Assembly (NCBI RefSeq): GCF_015319355.1
Contig: NZ_JADILU010000006.1
Location: 124,001 to 188,000 of the forward strand
DNA: 64,000 nucleotides
Source of the DNA: Psychroserpens luteus
GTDB taxonomy: Bacteria; Bacteroidota; Bacteroidia; Flavobacteriales; Flavobacteriaceae
Direction of reading: 5' to 3'
Shown here: in pieces, positions 9,549-17,413 of the stretch
Numbering within the stretch: position 1 is the stretch's first letter
Layout: every line of letters starts with the position of its first letter
The notes under the pieces: model-generated
The model's input: the letters and a program-made list of their open reading frames with translations, nothing else
Databases searched by the model: none
What the model was told of the DNA's origin: nothing
Made by a program: the position numbers and the translations under genes

Positions 9549-9803
9549 ATGGAATTAGTACTTACATCACAAAAATTAGAGCCTTCACCCAAACCTAGAA
9601 TAGAAATCGAATTTGTTAGACCAGAAGGTTTATTAAATTCAAATTACAAGTCTATTGTAAAGTGTAATTTACATCATACAAATTCATCATCAATCTTTGG
9701 TATTAAGCAACGCATAAAAGGCAGACAATATCAATTTACTTCAAGTATCGAAACACTTTTAAAATTGTCTGTTTTTGCCATAGTTCTTGGCTTTATATTA
9801 TAG
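9549..9803 (+). CDS. small protein with C-terminal membrane anchor, unknown function
   Basis: 84 aa from the ATG at 9549 (MELVLTSQKL). The frame is open back to a TTG at 9522, but the ATG is the natural start. The polar N-terminal three quarters (PKPRIEIEFVRPEG) are followed by a basic stretch (GIKQRIKGRQYQF) and one hydrophobic C-terminal helix (LLKLSVFAIVLGFIL), which suggests a tail-anchored inner-membrane protein with most of the chain in the cytoplasm. I do not recognise a family. The neighbouring gene encodes another small tail-anchored protein. Confidence 0.6.
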   Translation: MELVLTSQKLEPSPKPRIEIEFVRPEGLLNSNYKSIVKCNLHHTNSSSIFGIKQRIKGRQYQFTSSIETLLKLSVFAIVLGFIL

Positions 9804-9977
9804 TTAGACTATAAAAGACCTTTTTAACTGGTATGATTGAGTTCTCACTCAAAACTATCTTTTACACTTTTATTCAATACGTTTTTGGCATACTTATATG
9901 TATTCTGAAAGGTTTGATATACTTCAATTTTTAACGGTTGGACTTCTGAATTTGTTTCAGAATAAAAAAAAGATATC

Positions 9978-10250
9978 ATGGGAATTTCATCAATGAATAG
10001 CACAATAAATAATAATAGAAAATTATTAAAAAACGGAAAACGTGTTCCATTTACAAAAATGAATGGAGGTTCTAGTAGAAAATTAGGATACAAGCAATAT
10101 GTTTTGCCTAAAGTTTCGCCTCATATTTTAAGACGCGTTAGGATTAAGACTAAAAGAGAAAATAGGCGTTTGCTTATTAAGAAAATCATTATTGGCACTA
10201 TTGTAGGATCAATTGTTTTGTATTGGTTTTATAGAATCCAATATGGATGA
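9978..10250 (+). CDS. small highly basic tail-anchored protein, unknown function
   Basis: 90 aa, strongly basic (many Lys/Arg, e.g. RRVRIKTKRENRRLLIKK) with a single C-terminal membrane helix (IIIGTIVGSIVLYWFYRI). The start ATG follows an A-rich stretch typical of Bacteroidota ribosome-binding regions, and a strong hairpin terminator follows the stop. The positive charge next to the anchor suggests binding of nucleic acid or acidic lipid head groups, but that is inference. No family recognised. Confidence 0.65.
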   Translation: MGISSMNSTINNNRKLLKNGKRVPFTKMNGGSSRKLGYKQYVLPKVSPHILRRVRIKTKRENRRLLIKKIIIGTIVGSIVLYWFYRIQYG

Positions 10251-10258
10251 AAAGAAAA

Positions 10259-10290
10259 GACCTTTCAGGTTTTTTAATTTCTGAAAGGTC
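10259..10290 (+). terminator. terminator hairpin
   Basis: GACCTTTCAG (10259-10268) and CTGAAAGGTC (10281-10290) form a perfect 10-bp stem with a 12-nt loop, 8 bp after the stop of the basic small protein gene. The following bases are AT-rich. It also lies downstream of the convergent aminotransferase gene. Confidence 0.7.
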
Positions 10291-10315
10291 CTAATATTAT
10301 TTTTAGATTTTAAGT

Positions 10316-11500
10316 CTAGCTTACTGCTTCCTTAATTCGCTTAATCGCTTCAATGATTTGCTCTTGCGATGCAGCATAAGAAATTCTAATACAATCTGGA
10401 CTTCCAAAAGCAACACCTGTTACAGTAGCGACATTTGCGTGTTCTAATAAGTATAGCGAAAAATCTGTTGCGTTTTCAATTTTTTGTCCTTTTAGCGTTT
10501 TTCCGAAGAAAAAAGAAACATCAGGAAATACATAAAATGCACCTTCTGGAACATTAGTTTTAAATCCTTCGATATCGTTTAGTAAACCAAGAATTAATTC
10601 TCGTCTTACTTTGAACTCATCAATCATAAATTGAACACGTGATGGCGACTCATTTAAAGCAGTAATTACTGCACGTTGTGCAATACAGTTTGCTCCACTT
10701 GTGATTTGACCTTGCATTTTAGTACAAGCTCTTGCAATAACTTCGGGAGCTCCAATATATCCAATTCTCCAACCTGTCATGGCAAAGGCTTTTGAAACAC
10801 CATTAACCGTTACAGTTCTATCAAACATGTCATCAAACTGAGCCATACTTGCATGACCACCAATAAAATTGATGTGCTCATATATTTCATCTGAAACAAC
10901 AATGATGTTTGGATACTTTTGGAGTACATCTGCTAATGCTCTCAATTCATCTTTGCTATAAACAGATCCGCTTGGGTTACAAGGAGAACTGTACCAAATC
11001 ATTTTCGTTTTTGGCGTAATAGCAGCTTCTAATTGTTGAGGTGTGAGTTTAAAATCGTTGTCTATTGATGTCTTTACTTCAACAGGAACGCCTTCGTTGA
11101 GTTTAACAATATCACTATAACTTACCCAATATGGGCAAGGTAAAATAACTTCATCTCCTTTGTTAAGCATAACCGCAGCAATATTTGCTAATGATTGTTT
11201 TGCTCCTGTAGACACTACAATTTGGGAGTGTTTGTAATTAAGATTGTTATCTCTCTTGAATTTGGTGATAATGGCATCTTTTAATTCTACATAACCATCA
11301 ACAGGTGTGTATGAATTATAGTTGTCATTTATAGCTTGAATAGCTGCATCCTTGATATAATCAGGTGTGTTGAAATCTGGTTCACCTAGACTTAAACCAA
11401 TAATATCTTTTCCTTCTGCTTTTAGCTCTCTTGTTTTGGCTGCCATTGCTAATGTGGCAGATGTTGCCATATTGAGAACTCTGTCTGAAAGTTGTGTCAT
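10316..11500 (-). CDS. aspC: class I pyridoxal-phosphate aminotransferase (aspartate aminotransferase type Ib)
   Basis: Fold-type I aminotransferase, 394 aa, normally transferring amino groups between aspartate and 2-oxoglutarate. Seen: SLGEPDFNTP near residue 38, STGAKQSL (cofactor phosphate site), NPSG (substrate carboxylate region), SDEIYEH and NGVSKAFAMTGWRIGY with the Schiff-base Lys at about residue 238, and a C-terminal CIRISYA segment with the carboxylate-binding Arg. It lies 36 bp downstream of the desaturase gene on the same strand and may be cotranscribed. Exact substrate preference (Asp, aromatic, prephenate) cannot be fixed from sequence. Confidence 0.88.
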   Translation of the reverse strand: MTQLSDRVLNMATSATLAMAAKTRELKAEGKDIIGLSLGEPDFNTPDYIKDAAIQAINDNYNSYTPVDGYVELKDAIITKFKRDNNLNYKHSQIVVSTGAKQSLANIAAVMLNKGDEVILPCPYWVSYSDIVKLNEGVPVEVKTSIDNDFKLTPQQLEAAITPKTKMIWYSSPCNPSGSVYSKDELRALADVLQKYPNIIVVSDEIYEHINFIGGHASMAQFDDMFDRTVTVNGVSKAFAMTGWRIGYIGAPEVIARACTKMQGQITSGANCIAQRAVITALNESPSRVQFMIDEFKVRRELILGLLNDIEGFKTNVPEGAFYVFPDVSFFFGKTLKGQKIENATDFSLYLLEHANVATVTGVAFGSPDCIRISYAASQEQIIEAIKRIKEAVS

Positions 11501-11536
11501 TGTGTGTGATTAGTTGTTTTTAAGCTATAAATTGTA

Positions 11537-12631
11537 TTAAGCCAAGGTTGGCTTTTTACCTAATTCTTTTAATTGTTGGTAATGCTCTCCTATGGCTGTC
11601 CAAATAGAGTTGTATTCGTTATAAGGCAGACTAAATTCATGAGCAGTTTCTCTTACAATTTTTGCAATGTTTTTATAATGAACATGACTTATGTTTGAGA
11701 ATAAATGATGTTCTACTTGTCTATTTAAGCCTCCAGTATAGAATTCTACTATCCAACTTTTAGGAGAAAAATTAGAAGTGGTAAATAATTGGTGAATTGC
11801 CCAAGTGTTTTTCATAGTACCATTTTCGTCTGGTAAAGGCATTTCGGTATTTGGCATTACATGTGCTAATTGAAAAACGACACTTAAAATAATTCCAGCA
11901 GTATAGTGCATAATTAGAAATCCTATTAAAACTTGCCACCAAGCGTAACCTAAAACTATAGGTAGTACTACCCAAATAGAATAATATAGAATTTTACCTA
12001 TAATTAACTTTGTCCATTGCGTTGCAGGATTAGGAAATTCTCCATAAGAGAGTTTTCTTTTAAGGTATTGGTAGGTTTGTTTAAAATCTGTTGTGATAGC
12101 CCAATTAACAGTTAATAAACCGTATAATAAGAATGCATAATATTTTTGGTATTGATGTATTTTTGACCATTTAGAATGTTTAGAAAAACGAATTATTCTA
12201 CCAGCATCAATGTCTTCATCGTGTCCTTGAATGTTAGTATATGTGTGGTGTAACACATTGTGTTGTACTTTCCAGTTATAATCGTTACCAGCTAATATGT
12301 GGATGCTGCTTCCCATGAGTTTATTTACCCATTTTTTACTAGAAAAAGAACCATGATTAGCATCATGCATGACATTCATACCAACACCTGCCATACCAAT
12401 ACCAATAACCATCATACTTATAATTTGTAACCAAATTGGTAAGTCAACCGTTAATAATACAACTAAAGGGCCAAGTAATAATGTGAACATTACTATAGCT
12501 TTAATGTATAGCTTCCAGTTTCCTGTTTTTTTTATGTTATTTTCTTTAAAATAATCATTAACACGTTTGTTTAGTGTCCTGAAGAATTTTGCAGAATCTG
12601 TTCTTGAGAAGGTTAAGGTTTGTTTACTCAT
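11537..12631 (-). CDS. membrane fatty-acid (acyl-CoA/acyl-lipid) desaturase
   Basis: 364-aa integral membrane di-iron desaturase. The three histidine boxes are present: HDANHGS (about residue 96-102), HNVLHH (about 131-136) and QVEHHLF (about 305-311); the QxxHH third box is typical of front-end/acyl-lipid desaturases. Four or more hydrophobic helices lie at about 48-90 and 215-255. It would introduce double bases into membrane lipid acyl chains, for example in cold adaptation. Regiospecificity is unknown. A perfect -7 box lies 52-59 bp upstream. The aminotransferase gene follows. Confidence 0.9.
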   Translation of the reverse strand: MSKQTLTFSRTDSAKFFRTLNKRVNDYFKENNIKKTGNWKLYIKAIVMFTLLLGPLVVLLTVDLPIWLQIISMMVIGIGMAGVGMNVMHDANHGSFSSKKWVNKLMGSSIHILAGNDYNWKVQHNVLHHTYTNIQGHDEDIDAGRIIRFSKHSKWSKIHQYQKYYAFLLYGLLTVNWAITTDFKQTYQYLKRKLSYGEFPNPATQWTKLIIGKILYYSIWVVLPIVLGYAWWQVLIGFLIMHYTAGIILSVVFQLAHVMPNTEMPLPDENGTMKNTWAIHQLFTTSNFSPKSWIVEFYTGGLNRQVEHHLFSNISHVHYKNIAKIVRETAHEFSLPYNEYNSIWTAIGEHYQQLKELGKKPTLA

Positions 12632-12682
12632 GCTATTAATTTTTTCAATATAACGCGATAAATCACATTTTCATATTACCTA

Positions 12683-12690
12683 CAAAGATA
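12683..12690 (-). promoter_or_regulatory. -7 box of desaturase promoter
   Basis: The minus strand reads TATCTTTG, an exact TAnnTTTG match about 51 bp before the desaturase ATG, leaving an untranslated leader of about 45 nt. Confidence 0.4.
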
Positions 12691-12748
12691 AATAATAAAA
12701 GCTGTGCGAAGTATAATTAAATCTTAAAAATATCCACTTAAAAATACA

Positions 12749-12756
12749 TACTTTTG
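12749..12756 (+). promoter_or_regulatory. -7 box of rsmG promoter
   Basis: TACTTTTG is an exact TAnnTTTG match ending 15 bp before the rsmG ATG. It is divergent from the desaturase promoter 60 bp away. Confidence 0.4.
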
Positions 12757-12771
12757 TCGAAATCTTAAAAA

Positions 12772-13401
12772 ATGAAGCTGATACAACATTATTTTCCTGA
12801 TTTAACTGAAGAACAAATCCTTCAGTTTAAAAAATTAGAAGACCTTTATAAAGACTGGAATTTAAAAATCAATGTCGTATCTCGTAAAGATATTGACGAA
12901 TTGTATTTGCGTCATGTGCTACATTCTTTAGGTATTGCAAAAGTGATTCGGTTTAAACCTGATTCTAATATTTTAGATGTTGGTACAGGTGGTGGTTTTC
13001 CAGGAATCCCATTAGCTATTCTACATCCAGAATGTCAATTTCATTTGGTAGATAGTATTGCTAAAAAATTAAAGGTAGTCAATGAAGTTGTTGAAGGCCT
13101 AGGTCTCACAAATGTAAAGACAACTCATAGTCGAGTAGAAGATATTGATGAGCAGTTTGACTTTATAGTCAGTAGAGCAGTGGCAGCAATGCCGACTTTT
13201 GTACATTGGGTAAAAGGTAAAATTGCAAAGACCTCAAATCACGAACTTAAAAACGGAATTCTATACCTTAAAGGAGGAGATCTCACCGAAGAATTAGAAC
13301 CATACCAAACTGCAACAATTTATAACCTTGAAGACTATTTTAAAGAAGAATTCTTTGAGACCAAAAAAGTGGTGCACTTACCAATAAAATATCGCGGATA
13401 A
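12772..13401 (+). CDS. rsmG: 16S rRNA (guanine527-N7)-methyltransferase RsmG
   Basis: 209 aa, the normal RsmG length. SAM motif NILDVGTGGGFPGIPLAI (about residues 64-81), FHLVDSIAKKLKVV for the acidic ribose-binding loop, and SRAVAA are diagnostic. It methylates G527 of 16S rRNA in the 30S decoding region. It stands alone, divergent from the desaturase, with a terminator directly at its stop codon. Confidence 0.96.
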   Translation: MKLIQHYFPDLTEEQILQFKKLEDLYKDWNLKINVVSRKDIDELYLRHVLHSLGIAKVIRFKPDSNILDVGTGGGFPGIPLAILHPECQFHLVDSIAKKLKVVNEVVEGLGLTNVKTTHSRVEDIDEQFDFIVSRAVAAMPTFVHWVKGKIAKTSNHELKNGILYLKGGDLTEELEPYQTATIYNLEDYFKEEFFETKKVVHLPIKYRG

Positions 13402-13437
13402 AAAAAAGCTTCATGAATTTCATGAAGCTTTTTTTTA
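13401..13437. terminator. bidirectional terminator for rsmG and the DUF6029 gene
   Basis: AAGCTTCAT (13406-13414) and ATGAAGCTT (13422-13430) form a strong stem; flanking A and T tracts make it a classical intrinsic terminator in both directions, between two convergent genes. Confidence 0.85.
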
Positions 13438-13448
13438 TTTTTTTTTGA

Positions 13449-15236
13449 TTAGAAAGAAGTTGAGAGATTTAAAGTAATTCCGGAATTTGGACTTACAGGT
13501 CTACAAACTCCACCAACACAGATTAAGCCTCCACGTTGTCTTCCGTAGTTTAGGGCTACCCTAGTTGCACCTTTAGAATAGCTACCTCCTAAATTAAAGA
13601 AGTGTATTTTTGAATTTTCAACAATAGGGCTTTCTTCATAATTGTATGAATCGTTTAAATAAAGACCGAAATTTGAATTAAAGAAATATTCTACTGTTCC
13701 ACCCAACCAATTTCTAGCGTCATCATTTGTAGATAGATGTTGACCTTCAAGTCTTAATGATTTACCTTTACCCATTTTAAGTGTAGTTTCAGCAACTCCA
13801 ATCCATGCATTTAAAGATCTTCCGTTAGCTTCAACTAAATAATCTGAGTTGTAAAAAAGATTTATATATGTAAAGATGGAACTCCATTTTTTAGACCATT
13901 TTTTCTTTACTTCAAAATTAAAATCTGAGTACAGTTTATTCTTGAAATTTAGAAAATCACTAGTATATGTCAAATTATCACTGCTAAAAAAAGGAATTCC
14001 ATCAGGATCAGAAACATCTATATTTAATGCAGCCCAATAAGATAAATTAGCTGAAAGTTTAGTTCCATATTTTCCTCCAAATAAAGATCCTTTTGGTATG
14101 TTGTAAAATATGTCAACTTGATTACCTATTTCTCCTGCTTTAACCCTTGGGGCTTCATAGTTTTCTATATAAAGACCTGGTTGAGCTTGGTATAAATAAA
14201 TATTTGCCAATGTGTAGTCTTGTTGTTTGGTTAGAGCAGGAATGTAATTGAGAGTACCTCTTTGTGTAGGATTGTTGATTAAATTTGCATCTTCTCTTTG
14301 TGAAAAGAAACTCATATTCTCCAGCCTTCTAAACGTGTAGTTAATTCCAAATCCTTTTCTAGAATACCCTAAATTGAATAAAACAGCACTACCATCAAAA
14401 AGTTTATTTTCTGAAAAACTAACGATATTAGGTTGAACATTATTTAATCTTATGTCTTTTTGTTTGTAAACATATTCAACATTTGCATAAACATCTTTAA
14501 AACCAACATTTACACGAGCGGAATAAGCGCCAACGTTTTTAGGGATATTGATTTTGTCTGTATTCTCACTTGTACTTGTGAAATCTGAAGATCTATTTAC
14601 ATAACTCAAACCCACAGATAATTGGTCCATTGATGCTGTTGATAATGCATTTTTTAAATCAAGTTCTACGTTAACTCCATATATGTCTGATTCAGAAATG
14701 TCAAGACCAACTCTTTGACTACCGTAGAAAGCTTTTACTTCTAAATAATCTAGAGGTTTATATGCTATGTTACCACCTCTGATAGAATTGTTGAGGCCTA
14801 AAAAAGTGTCCTCCCAAGTTCTTAATATTAAACCACTACCATATTGTTCGTAGAAATACCCGACAGTTGCATCTATTTTATCTGCTTTATAGTTAACATA
14901 ATATTGAGCCAAATCAATCTCTTTATTAAATTGTCTATCATAATTAAGTAAAGCTTGAGGTGCATAGCTTTCAAATTGAATTCCAGTAGTAAAGTTTTTT
15001 AAGAAAAAATAATTAAGCCTTAAATAGCTATTGGCTCTTACATGGTTATCTTCTTCAAATTCTCCGGTTTTTTTATCGTTTAAATACCATTGAGCATTAC
15101 TTTCAAAACTACCTGATAGGTTGTTTTTGATTTTGTTAATCGTTGAAATGGAATCATTAACTTTATTAGATGATTCTTGAGAATAGCATAAGCTGCTTGC
15201 TAATACAGTGATTATTATAGGTAAATGAAATTTCAT
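13449..15236 (-). CDS. DUF6029-type outer-membrane beta-barrel protein
   Basis: 595 aa with a signal peptide (MKFHLPIIITVLASSLCYSQ). The rest is built of alternating amphipathic strands with frequent aromatic girdle residues and closes with GITLNLSTSF, as in large barrels. I believe it belongs to the DUF6029 family, which I remember near TlpA-like and Omp28 genes in flavobacteria; that arrangement is seen here (TlpA-like gene 32 bp upstream, same strand). A CVGGVC pair lies near the C-terminus, unusual for a barrel and suggestive of a disulphide. Substrate and role are unknown. Confidence 0.75.
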   Translation of the reverse strand: MKFHLPIIITVLASSLCYSQESSNKVNDSISTINKIKNNLSGSFESNAQWYLNDKKTGEFEEDNHVRANSYLRLNYFFLKNFTTGIQFESYAPQALLNYDRQFNKEIDLAQYYVNYKADKIDATVGYFYEQYGSGLILRTWEDTFLGLNNSIRGGNIAYKPLDYLEVKAFYGSQRVGLDISESDIYGVNVELDLKNALSTASMDQLSVGLSYVNRSSDFTSTSENTDKINIPKNVGAYSARVNVGFKDVYANVEYVYKQKDIRLNNVQPNIVSFSENKLFDGSAVLFNLGYSRKGFGINYTFRRLENMSFFSQREDANLINNPTQRGTLNYIPALTKQQDYTLANIYLYQAQPGLYIENYEAPRVKAGEIGNQVDIFYNIPKGSLFGGKYGTKLSANLSYWAALNIDVSDPDGIPFFSSDNLTYTSDFLNFKNKLYSDFNFEVKKKWSKKWSSIFTYINLFYNSDYLVEANGRSLNAWIGVAETTLKMGKGKSLRLEGQHLSTNDDARNWLGGTVEYFFNSNFGLYLNDSYNYEESPIVENSKIHFFNLGGSYSKGATRVALNYGRQRGGLICVGGVCRPVSPNSGITLNLSTSF

Positions 15237-15268
15237 TTGAGAGGTTTTTAGTTAGTTTTGAAAAAGTA

Positions 15269-15748
15269 TTATATATGCTTTTTTAGCTCCTCGTATAACA
15301 TTTCTTCAGAACCTGGTGTATATCCTGTATGGCGATATACAATTTCACCTTTTTTTATTATTACTGTAAAAGGAACTGTACTAGTGTTAAATGCCCTTTT
15401 TAAATCATTATTGGTGTCTAAGAGGATGGTATAATCCCAATCTTTTCCATTTATTAGAGGTTTTACGCGGTTTACCGTCCTAGAGTCATCAATAGATACA
15501 GCAATTAGCTCTACATTCGTTTCATCCTTCCAATCTTCATATGTGTAACTAATTGCATCTAATTCATTTTTACAAGGGACACACCAAGTTGCCCATAATG
15601 TAACAATAACTAAATCTTTATCTTTTGTTATTTCTTTAAGATTGGTGTTATTTCCATTTAATGTTTTTAAAGGTGTGTCCATAACTTGATTCTGAGAAAA
15701 TGCTGTTAAAGACAATAAAAGGATAATAAAAGGAATAAGTTTTTTCAT
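15269..15748 (-). CDS. TlpA/ResA-like periplasmic thioredoxin
   Basis: 159 aa with a signal peptide (residues 1-18, ending TAFS) and a thioredoxin fold carrying the redox motif WCVPC at about residues 56-60 and the cis-Pro segment TVPFTVII. It probably reduces or oxidises periplasmic disulphides. It lies directly upstream of the DUF6029 gene and divergent (101 bp) from the Omp28 gene, all three of which encode proteins with paired cysteines. Confidence 0.88.
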   Translation of the reverse strand: MKKLIPFIILLLSLTAFSQNQVMDTPLKTLNGNNTNLKEITKDKDLVIVTLWATWCVPCKNELDAISYTYEDWKDETNVELIAVSIDDSRTVNRVKPLINGKDWDYTILLDTNNDLKRAFNTSTVPFTVIIKKGEIVYRHTGYTPGSEEMLYEELKKHI

Positions 15749-15849
15749 AATTATATGGTTTTGAATTTTGTTAAATTAATGATTAGATTTTGCTAATTTT
15801 TTGTTAAAATCACTATATTCGTGACAAATAAACCAAATAATATACCAAA

Positions 15850-17157
15850 ATGAAAGTATTAAGTAAATTTAAGTTTTTTATGTCATTTTTCGTAGTCGTG
15901 ATGACAATTGTTTCTTGTAGCTCGTCAGATGATGGTTCGGGAGAAGGAGGTGGCAACCAAACTACATCAATTACTTTGTCTGCAAGTGCTAATACAGTTT
16001 TTGTGGATAATCAAGTAACGTTTTCTGTTGTTGATGATTTAGGTAACGATCTTACGAGTCAAGCAACTTATAAAGTTAACGGTTCTACGGTTTCAAATCC
16101 TTATACTTTTAATCAATTAGGAAGTTATGACATTGTTGCTAGTTATTTGAGTTTCACATCTAATATAGCTACAGTTTTAGTAACAAGCCAATCTGATTTA
16201 ACGTTGCTTTTTAATTTTAATCCAGCTACTACAGATCAAATTGTGACTTTTGTGGTATTAAATAATGTTGGAGTAGATGTGACTTCAGAGTCTACATTTA
16301 CTTTAGATGGGAATTCCATTACAAGTCCTTATCAATTTGTTAATATAGGAACTAATACAGTAATAGCCTCTTATGATGGTTTATCTACTTCAAGTAATAT
16401 AGAGATTACCAGATCATTTACAAAAAAAGCATTATTAGAAGATTTTACAGGAACATGGTGTCCTAATTGCCCACCTGCTGCTGCTGCAATAGCATCTGCA
16501 ACAAGTGCAAATGAAAATGTTTTTGGAGTTTCATATCATGATGGTGTCAATGGTTATCCAGATCCAATGGAAATTTCTGAAACTTCATTTTGGTCAGGTT
16601 ATTATAACGTAACAGGATTTCCAACTGTTTATGTGAATGGTCCTGATACGCGTTGGAATTTTCCAAACATGGCTCAAGTTAACGGAGAACTTAGCGAATT
16701 AGCTACATGTGGTCTTGCATTAGATGCTTCAATTACAGGAGGTCAATTAAATGTAGAGGTTAGAGTTGCATTTAATACTGTGCCAAATGAAGCTGTGCAA
16801 TTAATGTTGTATTTGGTTGAAGATAATATTACTACAAACTCATCTCAGGCAGGATCATCTCAAGGAGCTAATTATTTGCATAGAGATGTTTTACGTGAAG
16901 TATATACTAATCAATTGGGTGATGTTATACCAGCAGGTAGTATATCTTTAAGTCAAGATTATGTTAGGAATTTTACTAGTTTAACTTTACCTACAAATAT
17001 TGACGATACTTCTAATTTAAAAGTTATTGCTTTTGTTAGAAATACATATACTAAGACATTTACTGATTACTTTGGAGAAGTACACACTAATTCTCCTCAT
17101 TATGATATTTATAATGTACAAGAAGTAGAAGTAGGAAGCAGTATTGATTTTGATTAA
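15850..17157 (+). CDS. Omp28-related lipoprotein with thioredoxin-like domain
   Basis: 435 aa. The signal peptide ends in a lipobox (IVSCSSSDD, Cys about residue 23). Two Ig-like domains (about 35-115 and 115-190) are followed by an Omp28/thioredoxin-like domain from about residue 197, where LLEDFTGTWCPNCPPA contains the CxxC-type site, then HDGVNGYPD and a C-terminal sandwich. Surface-exposed outer-membrane lipoproteins of this kind are common in Bacteroidota. It is divergent from the TlpA-like gene. The spacer has a TTG (15790-15792) and TATATTCG (15814-15821) 21 bp apart, a near-consensus promoter. Confidence 0.85.
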   Translation: MKVLSKFKFFMSFFVVVMTIVSCSSSDDGSGEGGGNQTTSITLSASANTVFVDNQVTFSVVDDLGNDLTSQATYKVNGSTVSNPYTFNQLGSYDIVASYLSFTSNIATVLVTSQSDLTLLFNFNPATTDQIVTFVVLNNVGVDVTSESTFTLDGNSITSPYQFVNIGTNTVIASYDGLSTSSNIEITRSFTKKALLEDFTGTWCPNCPPAAAAIASATSANENVFGVSYHDGVNGYPDPMEISETSFWSGYYNVTGFPTVYVNGPDTRWNFPNMAQVNGELSELATCGLALDASITGGQLNVEVRVAFNTVPNEAVQLMLYLVEDNITTNSSQAGSSQGANYLHRDVLREVYTNQLGDVIPAGSISLSQDYVRNFTSLTLPTNIDDTSNLKVIAFVRNTYTKTFTDYFGEVHTNSPHYDIYNVQEVEVGSSIDFD

Positions 17158-17178
17158 TCAACACGAAAATATTTTTGA

Positions 17179-17205
17179 AAAGCTAGATGTTTTGTATCTA
17201 GCTTT
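17179..17205 (+). terminator. intrinsic terminator after the Omp28 gene
   Basis: AAAGCTAGAT (17179-17188) and ATCTAGCTTT (17196-17205) form a 10-bp stem with a 7-nt loop, followed by a run of T. Confidence 0.85.
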
Positions 17206-17357
17206 TTTTGTTTTAAGAGTTTTTGTAATCGTTAAATTATAAACTATTTACCTTATTGAGTGTTTATTACAATACCCAATGTAGCTATAAGATCACACTA
17301 AGATTAATTTTGGTATTAAGTGAAATAAGCATTCTATTCAGTTTAAAATATTAACAT

Positions 17358-17391
17358 AAAAAAGAGACTAGAATATTCTAGTCTCTTTTTT
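17358..17391. terminator. bidirectional palindromic terminator
   Basis: A fully self-complementary core, GAGACTAGAATATTCTAGTC plus one C-flank, sits between a run of six A and a run of six T. It is just downstream of the T9SS-exported lipase-like gene on the minus strand. Confidence 0.85.
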
Positions 17392-17413
17392 GTGAGTTAT
17401 AAATAGATGTCAT

